Positions 1 to 5,243 of a stretch of DNA of 12,982 bases are shown here, piece by piece. Position 1 is the stretch's first letter, and each line of letters opens with the position of its first letter. The translations under genes and the position numbers were made by a program. A model generated the notes under the pieces. The model searched no databases, was not told where the DNA came from, and saw only the letters and a program-made list of their open reading frames with translations. The DNA is taken from assembly GCA_910589045.1 (NCBI GenBank), contig CAJUSH010000061.1, forward strand, positions 1 through 12,982. The letters are read 5' to 3'. Source of the DNA: an uncultured Eubacterium sp. (GTDB taxonomy: Bacteria > Bacillota_A > Clostridia > Lachnospirales > Lachnospiraceae).

Positions 1-117
1 TTTTGCTATATCATTCATGGAAGTTGCCGTAATCCCTTTCTCCATAAACAATGCTGAAGCGGCAGCAGCAATATTTTCTCTATGTGCGCTTTTTGGTTCC
101 TTTTTTCTGCGTGCCAT
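1..117 (-). CDS. TetR-family transcriptional regulator, N-terminal part (runs off the left edge)
   Basis: Only the first 39 codons are present; the gene continues left of base 1. The visible residues form the start of a TetR/AcrR DNA-binding domain: a basic N-terminus (MARRKKEPK), then a helix with AAAASALFMEKGITATSM leading into NDIAK, which matches the family pattern of helix 1, the 'F.e.G...T.m..IA' signature and the start of the helix-turn-helix. The start at base 117 is set by an AGGAGA site 7 bases upstream and by a consensus promoter beyond it. Proteins of this family are small-molecule-responsive repressors, often of efflux or detoxification genes and often of themselves; the palindrome at 139-155 suits autoregulation. 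The ligand and targets cannot be judged because the C-terminal domain is missing. It is inferred to be cargo of the mobile element, as it lies on the recombinase side of the cotJC break. Confidence 0.85.
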   Translation of the reverse strand, partial: MARRKKEPKSAHRENIAAAASALFMEKGITATSMNDIAK

Positions 118-138
118 TTGTATATCTCCTTTCAATAA

Positions 139-155
139 TTGAACCGACGGTTTAA
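139..155. promoter_or_regulatory. Palindromic operator, probably for the adjacent TetR-family repressor
   Basis: TTGAACCGACGGTTTAA is a 17-base near-perfect palindrome around a central A, with 7 of 8 arm positions matching. It starts at the last base of the -10 element and covers the predicted transcription start of the tetR-like gene, a usual position for an autorepression operator. Assignment to this repressor is inferred from position and symmetry only. Confidence 0.65.
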
Positions 156-183
156 TTATATTACGCTGTCATGATTTTGTCAA
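155..183 (-). promoter_or_regulatory. Consensus sigma-A-type promoter of the TetR-family gene
   Basis: On the minus strand, TTGACA (178-183) and TATAAT (155-160) are both exact consensus hexamers separated by a 17-base spacer. Transcription would start near base 148, about 30 bases ahead of the ATG at 117. A consensus promoter this strong usually needs a repressor to hold it down, which fits the overlapping palindrome. Confidence 0.85.
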
Positions 184-386
184 CCTGCTTCGCCGGTCTG
201 AAACTCTGGCAGCCGTGGCAGCAGCATTGCCGCCCATTTTCCCAAAGCGTTTTTCGCTGCCGCCATACGCTCATACGCCCGCCGGAATTTTTGCTGCGCA
301 TTGATCAGTCCCCTGCTCATGAATGTTGTCCGCTGCATGATGACGGCGTTCAAAAAAAGGATTAGCCCCCTCGTTATATGGTACAA
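180..386 (-). other. Doubtful 68-codon ORF in the gap between the TetR gene and the small accessory ORF
   Basis: The stretch 184-426 has no convincing gene. A minus-strand frame is open for 68 codons from a TTG; its second half (from internal methionines, MQRTTFMSRG...) is rich in Arg, Lys, Ala and Gln and ends in PRLPEFQTGEAG, with the look of the C-terminal tail of an element-encoded protein. I do not recognise it. There is no well-placed ribosome binding site for the internal ATGs, and the ORF ends inside the -35 box of the tetR promoter. It may be a degraded remnant or not coding at all. Confidence 0.2.
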
Positions 387-387
387 T
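379..387 (+). promoter_or_regulatory. Possible extended -10 promoter for the small ORF and recombinase
   Basis: TGGTACAAT fits the extended -10 pattern TGnTAtAAT with one mismatch. No good -35 hexamer lies 17 bases upstream, which is tolerated for extended -10 promoters. Transcription would begin near base 394, about 33 bases before the TTG start at 427. Confidence 0.35.
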
Positions 388-426
388 CATTCGCCCATAC
401 ATTGAGAATGAGGGAGGTGCTGCCTG

Positions 427-612
427 TTGAAGCATAGAGAATTCAGATATGTTGGAGAGCCTGTTCCGGAATTGAATGAGCAGGAACACGCAGCGTTTTT
501 TATGAATGTTCAAAGGGCAATCCTTTTATCATTAGAAAAACGGAATCTGCTGACCGCATCACAGCGGGAACGCTGCTTGCTTGAGCTTGAAAAACAATAT
601 CGACTAAATTAG
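427..612 (+). CDS. Small accessory protein (61 aa) upstream of the serine recombinase
   Basis: The ORF starts at TTG 427, with GGGAGG at 412-417 ending 9 bases upstream; no in-frame ATG lies near that site. The product is soluble, charged and probably helical, with the core LNEQEHAAFFMNVQRAILLS followed by LEKRNLLTASQRERCLLELE. Short proteins of this layout (an 'LNEQE.AAFF...' helix, then 'LL(T)..Q...C...L') are, from memory, common beside large serine recombinases and conjugative elements of gut Clostridia; their function is not established as far as I know. It reads in the same direction as the recombinase, 146 bases upstream of it. It has no recognisable DNA-binding motif, so a role as a recombination directionality factor or regulator would be a guess. 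Confidence 0.65.
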   Translation: MKHREFRYVGEPVPELNEQEHAAFFMNVQRAILLSLEKRNLLTASQRERCLLELEKQYRLN

Positions 613-758
613 AAAAAAGCAACGTCAGGCATAACATTCGACATACCATTTTCAACTAACGATACTGAAAATGCGGCAAGGGATTGTCGGGAAACACCGC
701 AAGGGTATACCTTTATGCCCTGAAAAAATGGGCAAAATTAAGGAAAGGAGATATTCTT

Positions 759-2408
759 ATGTCAATAGATAAATACGAAATCCTAAATCAAGAAAGGAAG
801 ATACAGCACACAAAGAGAAAGGTTGCCGCATACTGCCGTGTATCTACGGACAACGAAGACCAGGCAAATTCATTTGAAAGCCAGCAGCGTTATTTCAGAC
901 AATATATAGAACGTAATCCCGATTGGGAGCTTTACGAAGTGTTCGCAGATGAAGGCATCTCTGGTACGAATACGAAAAAAAGGAAAGAATTTAACCGCAT
1001 GATTGCGTGTGCAAAAAACGGTGATTTTGATTTGATTGTAACAAAAGAAATCTCCCGTTTTGCGAGAAATACCCTTGATAGTATATTCTATACCCGTGAC
1101 CTCAAAAAGCACGGCGTGGGTGTTATCTTTATGAATGATAACATCAACACTTTAGACGGCGATGCGGAGCTTCGCCTTGCCATTATGTCCTCGATTGCAC
1201 AGGAGGAAAGCCGTAAGACTTCCGAGCGTGTGAAATGGGGGCAGAAACGCCAGATGGAGCAGGGAGTTGTGTTCGGGCGGAGTATGCTTGGCTACGATGT
1301 GAAAGACGGCAAAATGTATATTAACGAGGATGGGGCGAAAGTTGTCCGTCTTATCTTCCACAAGTTTGTAAATGAGGGGAAAGGAACTCATGTGATTGCC
1401 CGTGAGCTTCGGGAGGAGGGCATTAAGCCCATGCGTGTAAAAGAATGGCAGAATACAGTCATTCTCCGTGTTATCCGCAATGAAAAATACTGCGGTGATT
1501 TGGTGCAGAAGAAAACCTATACGCCAGACTTTTTATCCCATGAAAAGAAAGTAAACCTCGGGCAAGAGGAATTTGTGATTATCAAAGACCATCATGAGCC
1601 GATTATCTCCCGTGAGCTTTTCGATAAGGCAAACCGCATTTTGGATGAAAAATCGCTTTCACAGGAGGGAAAAGCGAAACACAGCAACCGTTATCCATTT
1701 TCTGGGAAAATCAAATGCGGATGCTGCGGTTCAAGTTATGTGGCGAGATATAAAACCCGAAAAAATGGAAGCCGCTATAAGGCGTGGCGGTGTCTTGAAG
1801 CTGCAAGACATGGAAGCCCTCATGTGGACAAAGCAGGGAATCAAGTTGGATGCAGTGGACTTAGCATACGCAACGAAGATGCAATCCACATCATGTACCT
1901 TGTCACGAGCAGCTTAAAGTATAATAAGGAGAAAATCACTAACAATTTGCTTGCTATTATCAAGTCTATTATCGCAATGGATACCGCAGGTACAGATAGT
2001 GAGAAACTAAAATCACAGATAAAAGCCATTGAACAAAAACGCACAAACCTCATTGACCTTTATACATCTGGCGATATTACCAGAGATGAATTTTCAGCAG
2101 CAAGGGCAAAATGTGAGAATGAGATTGCCGAACTGCAATCCGTGACAGATGGCATGCCTAAGTATCCAGGCAAATGCTCCGGTGGAGCATTTGATCGGAT
2201 AGACAAACAAAGGGAGAGACCCTCAAAACAGCAAGAGCTTGTTGCTGAAATTACAGAAGCGATGAATGAGCTTATAAATGGTGTGGAATATGAAGATGAT
2301 TTTTACAAAGAAATCTTAGATAAAATGGTTGTGAATGATAAAGACCATATTGATGTGTATTTGAACCTGCTCCCCGTCAAATGGAGCTACACCGCTCAAA
2401 AAGCGTAA
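759..2408 (+). CDS. Large serine recombinase (site-specific integrase/excisionase) of the mobile element
   Basis: This 549-aa protein is a complete large serine recombinase. Residues ~20-165 are the resolvase catalytic domain: AAYCRVST holds the nucleophile Ser29 next to Arg27, and KEISRFARNTLD holds catalytic arginines Arg100 and Arg103. Residues ~170-290 are the 'Recombinase' DNA-binding domain (GRSMLGYD..., RELREEGI...W....ILRVIRNEKYCGDL). Residues ~313-368 are the zinc ribbon, with Cys320, Cys323, Cys345 and Cys365. A coiled-coil region (~415-510) and the usual LNLLPVKWSY end follow. ATG 759 has AAAGGAG 8 bases upstream; the frame is open back to 684, but nothing there resembles the family. 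It would cut and join attachment sites to insert or excise the element, and it reads towards the nearby element end, as such genes usually do. Residues 465-480 look like an extra segment (separate entry). Base composition is more AT-rich than the genes to the right. Confidence 0.95.
   Translation: MSIDKYEILNQERKIQHTKRKVAAYCRVSTDNEDQANSFESQQRYFRQYIERNPDWELYEVFADEGISGTNTKKRKEFNRMIACAKNGDFDLIVTKEISRFARNTLDSIFYTRDLKKHGVGVIFMNDNINTLDGDAELRLAIMSSIAQEESRKTSERVKWGQKRQMEQGVVFGRSMLGYDVKDGKMYINEDGAKVVRLIFHKFVNEGKGTHVIARELREEGIKPMRVKEWQNTVILRVIRNEKYCGDLVQKKTYTPDFLSHEKKVNLGQEEFVIIKDHHEPIISRELFDKANRILDEKSLSQEGKAKHSNRYPFSGKIKCGCCGSSYVARYKTRKNGSRYKAWRCLEAARHGSPHVDKAGNQVGCSGLSIRNEDAIHIMYLVTSSLKYNKEKITNNLLAIIKSIIAMDTAGTDSEKLKSQIKAIEQKRTNLIDLYTSGDITRDEFSAARAKCENEIAELQSVTDGMPKYPGKCSGGAFDRIDKQRERPSKQQELVAEITEAMNELINGVEYEDDFYKEILDKMVVNDKDHIDVYLNLLPVKWSYTAQKA
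2171..2193. repeat. Perfect 10-bp inverted repeat inside the recombinase gene
   Basis: CAAATGCTCC at 2171-2180 and GGAGCATTTG at 2184-2193 are exact reverse complements around a GGT loop. The repeat lies within codons 465-480, a Gly/Pro/Lys-rich stretch (GMPKYPGKCSGGAFDR) that interrupts an otherwise heptad-like helical region. A weaker pair, TGCCT and AGGCA, precedes it. The reading frame stays open. Confidence 0.7.
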
Positions 2409-2701
2409 ATCGCGCGCAGGGCAGACCGCTTACGGGAACGTATCCACTGGAAGCTTCCCGCGCACGCAGAGTAAAAAAACGGGGCCCTGAGCTGGAACAT
2501 TTCAGGGGCTTCTCTACCGATATCCGTCAGCAGCCCGCCGACTCTTTTTTCCGGCATGGTGTAGCGCTGCGCTAGGTAGCGCATGGATGCGGACATCTCG
2601 CCGTCGGGGCCGCCGTACTGGCTGATAATCTGCTGCGCGATCTTCGGGTTGCATTTGCTGATCTTTACTGGAAACTGTAAGCGTTTCTCATAGTTCCACA
2701 T
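2396..2701 (-). pseudogene. cotJC: cotJC, spore-coat manganese-catalase family protein, truncated by the element
   Basis: The ORF starts MWNYEKRLQFPVKI, and residues 1-62, through ISQYGGPDGEMSASMRYL to VGGLLTDIG, match the N-terminus of the CotJC/Mn-catalase family. The family normally continues with a TEELAHLEM-type helix carrying metal ligands and runs to roughly 190-200 residues. Here codons 63-101 encode an unrelated Arg/Ser/Phe-rich tail that ends at 2396 inside the recombinase 3' end. Most metal ligands are missing, so the product cannot be a working catalase. A ribosome binding site (GGAGG) precedes ATG 2701, and the start overlaps the 3' end of the CotJA-CotJB ORF by 37 bases, so it is the downstream gene of that operon. 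The 3' part of the gene should lie beyond the other end of the element. If the element excises in the mother cell, an intact gene could be restored; otherwise this is a knocked-out gene. Confidence 0.8.
2473..2509 (-). terminator. Terminator-like hairpin at the element/cotJC junction
   Basis: Read on the minus strand, CCCTGA (2485-2490) and TCAGGG (2502-2507) pair around an 11-base loop, and a run of seven T follows at 2473-2479. Three or more bases separate the stem from the T run, so it is weaker than a typical intrinsic terminator. It would stop transcription entering the element from the cotJ operon. Read on the plus strand the stem is longer because of G-U pairs, but the tail (CTTCTCT) is poor. 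The imperfect symmetry could instead be part of a recombinase attachment site. Confidence 0.35.
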
Positions 2702-3150
2702 TTACATTCGCCTCCTTCCCACGGTGCAGGGCATACACCCCAGTTGAACTCACCGGCGCCGCTTGCGGCACGGCCCAGCATGGAATCGATGGTTAAGGGA
2801 TAAAAAAGCCTTCCGAACTCATCCAGAAGCTGTGTGCGCCGTTCCTGGAGCTGGCCGAACAGCTCCATGCCCTGCATACAGTCGGGATGGGTATCCAGAT
2901 AGAGCGTGAGATCATTGAGGGCGAAGCTCACCTGGGTGATCTCGTTCATCATGGCATCCTGCTTGGAGGTGCAGCTTTTCGGGGGACAGGGCATGTTGGA
3001 AGCCGCCCAGAATTCCAGATTCAGGTCGGGAAAAATCGTACCGTTGCAGAGCGCCGTACACCAGTCGTACAGGTCGCCCCATTGCTGCATCGGAATATCT
3101 GCCATTGCATACCTCTGGCACTGGCAGTTGCAGCGATCCTGTTTGTACAT
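2665..3150 (-). CDS. CotJA-CotJB fusion, spore coat-associated protein
   Basis: This 161-aa protein joins two parts that are normally separate small proteins. Residues ~16-52 match CotJA (MADIPMQQWGDLYDWCTA...GTIFPDLNLEF). Residues ~67-150 match CotJB: NEITQVSFALNDLTLYLDTH, then a Gln/Arg/Glu-rich helix, LFYPLTIDS, and a Trp/Pro-rich end with FNWGVCPAPWEGG. The linker ~53-66 is Cys/Pro-rich (NMPCPPKSCTSK). AGGAGG sits just upstream of ATG 3150. In Bacillus the cotJ products are made in the mother cell and form part of the inner coat, where CotJC depends on the others; the same role is inferred here. Several cysteines (C8, C10, plus two in the linker and two near the end) could allow cross-linking. 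A minus-strand TATAAAAT at 3172-3179 resembles a sigma-E -10 (CATACAnT), but no matching -35 is seen. Confidence 0.85.
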   Translation of the reverse strand: MYKQDRCNCQCQRYAMADIPMQQWGDLYDWCTALCNGTIFPDLNLEFWAASNMPCPPKSCTSKQDAMMNEITQVSFALNDLTLYLDTHPDCMQGMELFGQLQERRTQLLDEFGRLFYPLTIDSMLGRAASGAGEFNWGVCPAPWEGGECKCGTMRNAYSFQ

Positions 3151-3168
3151 AAGGAATCCTCCTTCTTG

Positions 3169-3198
3169 TTGATTTTATAGATACTATTAGTTTATACT
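3169..3198 (+). promoter_or_regulatory. Promoter of the dihydrouridine synthase gene
   Basis: TTGATT (3169-3174) and TATACT (3193-3198) are separated by 18 bases. Transcription would start near 3205, about 70 bases before ATG 3277. The promoter occupies the short divergent region shared with the cotJ operon. Confidence 0.6.
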
Positions 3199-3276
3199 GT
3201 AAAAAAAATATTGTGCGGGGAGGAACGCAAAAAGACGAAGGCGAACGGCTGCTGCACGAAAAAAGGATGTGGAGCT

Positions 3277-4236
3277 ATGGAATTTGAAATGGCACCGATG
3301 GAGGGGATTACGACTTATATCTATCGGAGTACTTATGAAAAATATTATGGGGGCATTGCGCGTTATTACACGCCCTTTCTGGCGAGTATGCATTTGAGCA
3401 CCCGGGAAAAAAACGAGGTGCTCCCGGAGCATAATGAGGGAATACGGCTGATTCCGCAGATCCTGTCGAACCGTGCGGAGGAATTTCTGGAAATTGCGGG
3501 GGCTCTGAAGGAATACGGATATATGTGTGTGAATTTAAATCTTGGATGTCCCTCGGGCACGGTGGCAGCGAAGCACCGGGGCGCAGGCTTTCTGGCAGTG
3601 CCCCGGGAGCTGGATGCGTTTTTATCGGAAATCTTTGAAAAATGCCCGTTAGACATATCGATCAAAACCCGCATCGGCATCAAGGACGAGGCCGAATGGG
3701 AGCAGATCCTGCAGATATACGAAAAATATCCGGTCGCGGAGCTGATCGTCCACACCCGGCTGCAGCAGGATTTTTATAAGCATCCGGCGCGCATGGATAC
3801 GTTCGGTGCGGCCGGGCGGCTGTCGGTGCCGCTCTGCTACAACGGGGATATCCGTTCGGCGCAGACATACCGCGGACTTCTGAAAGCCTATCCCGGTTTA
3901 AAGCGGGTGATGATCGGGCGGGGGCTCGTGGCGAACCCGGAGCTGACGGGACAGCTAAACGGTGTGAACCGGCGTGACAGTGACCGGCTGCGAAGCTTCC
4001 TCTCCGATATCCGCGACCGCTACATCACAGAAATGTCCGGCGGGGAGCGCAATACACTCTATAAATTAAAAGAGATATGGGTACACCTGGCAGGCAGCTT
4101 TCCCGGCGCGGAAAGGTATGTGAAAAAGATCAAAAAGGCGAACCGCCTGACGGAGTATGAGGCGGCGGTGGACGTGCTGTTTGCCGACTGCGAATATTTG
4201 CCCGGGGACTGCCCGGCGCCTTTTGTGCCGCGATAA
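3277..4236 (+). CDS. tRNA-dihydrouridine synthase family protein
   Basis: This 319-aa flavoenzyme would reduce specific uridines in the tRNA D-loop to dihydrouridine, using FMN and NAD(P)H. Seen in order: the N-terminal MAPMEGITTYIYR, which begins the TIM-barrel; VNLNLGCPSGTVAAKHRGAG with catalytic Cys91; ISIKTRIGI with Lys130; ELIVHTRLQQDF with His159; LCYNGDI; and VMIGRGLVANPEL, the phosphate-binding end of the barrel. The C-terminal ~80 residues form the helical tRNA-binding region. Start 3277 is chosen because MEFEMAPMEG begins like the family and AAGGA precedes it. The frame is open back to a TTG at 3211, but that lies right after the -10 box and would add a Cys/Lys-rich stretch with no counterpart. 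It is somewhat divergent from DusA/B/C, so no subgroup symbol is given. There is no terminator before the por genes, which have their own promoter. Confidence 0.92.
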   Translation: MEFEMAPMEGITTYIYRSTYEKYYGGIARYYTPFLASMHLSTREKNEVLPEHNEGIRLIPQILSNRAEEFLEIAGALKEYGYMCVNLNLGCPSGTVAAKHRGAGFLAVPRELDAFLSEIFEKCPLDISIKTRIGIKDEAEWEQILQIYEKYPVAELIVHTRLQQDFYKHPARMDTFGAAGRLSVPLCYNGDIRSAQTYRGLLKAYPGLKRVMIGRGLVANPELTGQLNGVNRRDSDRLRSFLSDIRDRYITEMSGGERNTLYKLKEIWVHLAGSFPGAERYVKKIKKANRLTEYEAAVDVLFADCEYLPGDCPAPFVPR

Positions 4237-4242
4237 AGACCC

Positions 4243-4271
4243 TTTACAAACGGGAAAAATTATCGTATACT
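4243..4271 (+). promoter_or_regulatory. Promoter of the porGDAB operon
   Basis: TTTACA (4243-4248) and TATACT (4266-4271) are separated by exactly 17 bases and lie a few bases after the stop of the upstream gene. The predicted start near 4278 gives a leader of about 75 bases before porG. Confidence 0.75.
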
Positions 4272-4279
4272 TAGAACGC

Positions 4280-4294
4280 CTTGTCTATGACAAG
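4280..4294. promoter_or_regulatory. Inverted repeat at the start of the por transcript, possible operator
   Basis: CTTGTC, TAT, GACAAG is a perfect 6-bp inverted repeat beginning 8 bases after the -10 box, so it overlaps or directly follows the transcription start. Its position suits a repressor site, or a small hairpin at the mRNA 5' end. The 13-base core TTGTCTATGACAA has the symmetry of a dimer site but does not match the 18-base Rex consensus. Confidence 0.45.
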
Positions 4295-4353
4295 CACACA
4301 CATGTATTTTCAGGAAAAACAAAAAACAATTACATAAAAGGCAGGAAAACAAT

Positions 4354-4926
4354 ATGAGACAAATGACAGAGATCCGCTGGCACGGCAGAGGCGGACAGGG
4401 GGCAAAGACAGCGGCCCTCCTTCTGGCAGACGTAGCATTCAGCATCGGGATGCATGTGCAGGGCTTCCCGGAATACGGGCCGGAGCGCATGGGTGCGCCC
4501 ATCACTGCTTACGACCGCATCAGCGCGAAGGAGATCCGCGTGCACTCCAACATATACGAGCCGGATTTTGTGGCGGTGGTGGACGACACGCTGCTCCACT
4601 CGGTGGATGTGACGAAGGGCCTGAAGGAGGACGGTGCGATCCTCATCAACACGGAGCGGAAAAAGGAACAGATTCTGCCGCTTTTAAACGGCTATAAGGG
4701 AAAGGTATATGTGCTTGACGCCCGCAGTGTATGTATGCGGACGCTTGGTAAATATTTTCCGAACACCCCGATGCTGGCGGCGGTCGTGAAGATTTCGGAG
4801 GTGATGGAAAAGGACGTTTTCCTGAAGGAAATGGAAGGCTCCCTGAAGCACAAATTTGCGCGCAAGCCGGAGGTTCTCGAGGGGAACCTGGCAGCGCTTC
4901 GCATGGCGTTTGAGGAGGTGCACTGA
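4354..4926 (+). CDS. porG: Pyruvate (2-oxoacid):ferredoxin oxidoreductase, gamma subunit
   Basis: This 190-aa subunit corresponds to the gamma domain of pyruvate:ferredoxin oxidoreductase, which packs against the alpha and beta chains. The N-terminal IRWHGRGGQGAKTAALLLA is the family's glycine-rich motif, and GFPEYGPERMGAPITAY follows at 38-53; both are hallmarks of PorG. VAVVDDTLL and GAILINT continue the Rossmann-like fold. Length fits the family (~180-190). ATG 4354 has a modest AGGAA 6 bases upstream. It is the first gene of porG-porD-porA-porB, and its TGA overlaps the ATG of porD by one base, which indicates translational coupling. The complex oxidises pyruvate with CoA to acetyl-CoA and CO2 and reduces ferredoxin. 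The substrate could be another 2-oxoacid, but the alpha chain looks most like the pyruvate enzymes. Confidence 0.93.
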   Translation: MRQMTEIRWHGRGGQGAKTAALLLADVAFSIGMHVQGFPEYGPERMGAPITAYDRISAKEIRVHSNIYEPDFVAVVDDTLLHSVDVTKGLKEDGAILINTERKKEQILPLLNGYKGKVYVLDARSVCMRTLGKYFPNTPMLAAVVKISEVMEKDVFLKEMEGSLKHKFARKPEVLEGNLAALRMAFEEVH

Positions 4927-5243
4927 TGGCTGGATTGAAACAGAATGAGCGGGCGGAGTTTATCAACGAGACGACACCGTGGTACGGGCTGACGGAGGGA
5001 CTGCAGATTTATGAGCCGGCGACGTCAAAGCAGTTTCACACCGGTGAGTGGCGCACGAACACGCCCGTCTGGGATACGGCAAAATGCAAACAGTGCCTGC
5101 TGTGCGTCCCGTACTGCCCGGACAGCTCCATTCCGATGGAGGGCGGCAGGCGGCAGGATTTTGATCTCGACCACTGCAAGGGGTGCGGCATCTGCGAGAG
5201 GGCATGCCCCTTTGCGGCGATCTCGATGAAGGAGGGCAAATAA
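4926..5243 (+). CDS. porD: Pyruvate:ferredoxin oxidoreductase, delta (2[4Fe-4S] ferredoxin) subunit
   Basis: This 105-aa protein carries two CxxCxxCxxxCP cluster motifs: Cys54, 57, 60 and 64, then Cys84, 87, 90 and 94, spaced as in bacterial-type ferredoxins. The first ~50 residues (WYGLTEGLQIYEPATSKQF...W) are the extension typical of PorD that contacts the other chains. Its job is to carry electrons from the TPP/proximal cluster in PorB to soluble ferredoxin. ATG 4926 overlaps the porG stop, and porA starts directly after its stop, so the four genes are co-translated. The ribosome binding site for porA (GGAGG, 5231-5235) lies within the last codons of this gene. Confidence 0.93.
   Translation: MAGLKQNERAEFINETTPWYGLTEGLQIYEPATSKQFHTGEWRTNTPVWDTAKCKQCLLCVPYCPDSSIPMEGGRRQDFDLDHCKGCGICERACPFAAISMKEGK

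Larger units (their letters stand above)
1..2515. mobile_element. Right-hand end of an integrated element carried by a large serine recombinase, inserted in cotJC
   Basis: The boundary is drawn where similarity of the minus-strand cotJC gene to its family stops (after codon 62, bases 2516-2518), 107 bases past the recombinase stop. Everything to the left (recombinase, accessory ORF, TetR-family gene) is typical element content and lower in GC than the sequence to the right. The exact junction could be anywhere from about 2409 to 2518, since a few bases may be shared by chance or as a crossover core. The left end, the size, the rest of the cargo and any conjugation genes are outside the window, so it cannot be classed as an integrative conjugative element, a mobilisable transposon or a prophage. 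Confidence 0.65.

Noticed and set aside
684..758. Upstream extension of the recombinase frame (25 extra codons)
   Set aside because: ATG 759 has a strong ribosome binding site, and the extension does not look like the start of a serine recombinase.
671..772. 33-codon ORF starting MRQGIVGKHRKG, overlapping the recombinase start
   Set aside because: No ribosome binding site and no recognisable motif; possibly a remnant, but not supportable as a gene.
1594..1917. 107-codon ORF inside the recombinase gene in another frame
   Set aside because: Shadow of the zinc-ribbon region of a clear recombinase; no independent start signal.
2381..2575. Plus-strand ORF across the element/cotJC junction
   Set aside because: It is antisense to the truncated cotJC, has no ribosome binding site, and its product is Arg-rich with no family features.
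3202..3211. Minus-strand AATATT as a sigma-E -35 for the cotJ operon
   Set aside because: No CATACAnT-like -10 at 14-15 bases downstream; the better -10-like TATAAAAT has no matching -35, so no sporulation promoter is claimed.
3211..3276. Longer start for the dihydrouridine synthase at TTG 3211
   Set aside because: It lies 12 bases after the -10 box and adds a Cys/Lys-rich stretch absent from the family; ATG 3277 gives the normal N-terminus.
4280..4294. Rex operator at the por promoter
   Set aside because: The 13-base core lacks the 18-base TTGTnAn8TnACAA spacing, so only a generic inverted repeat is reported.
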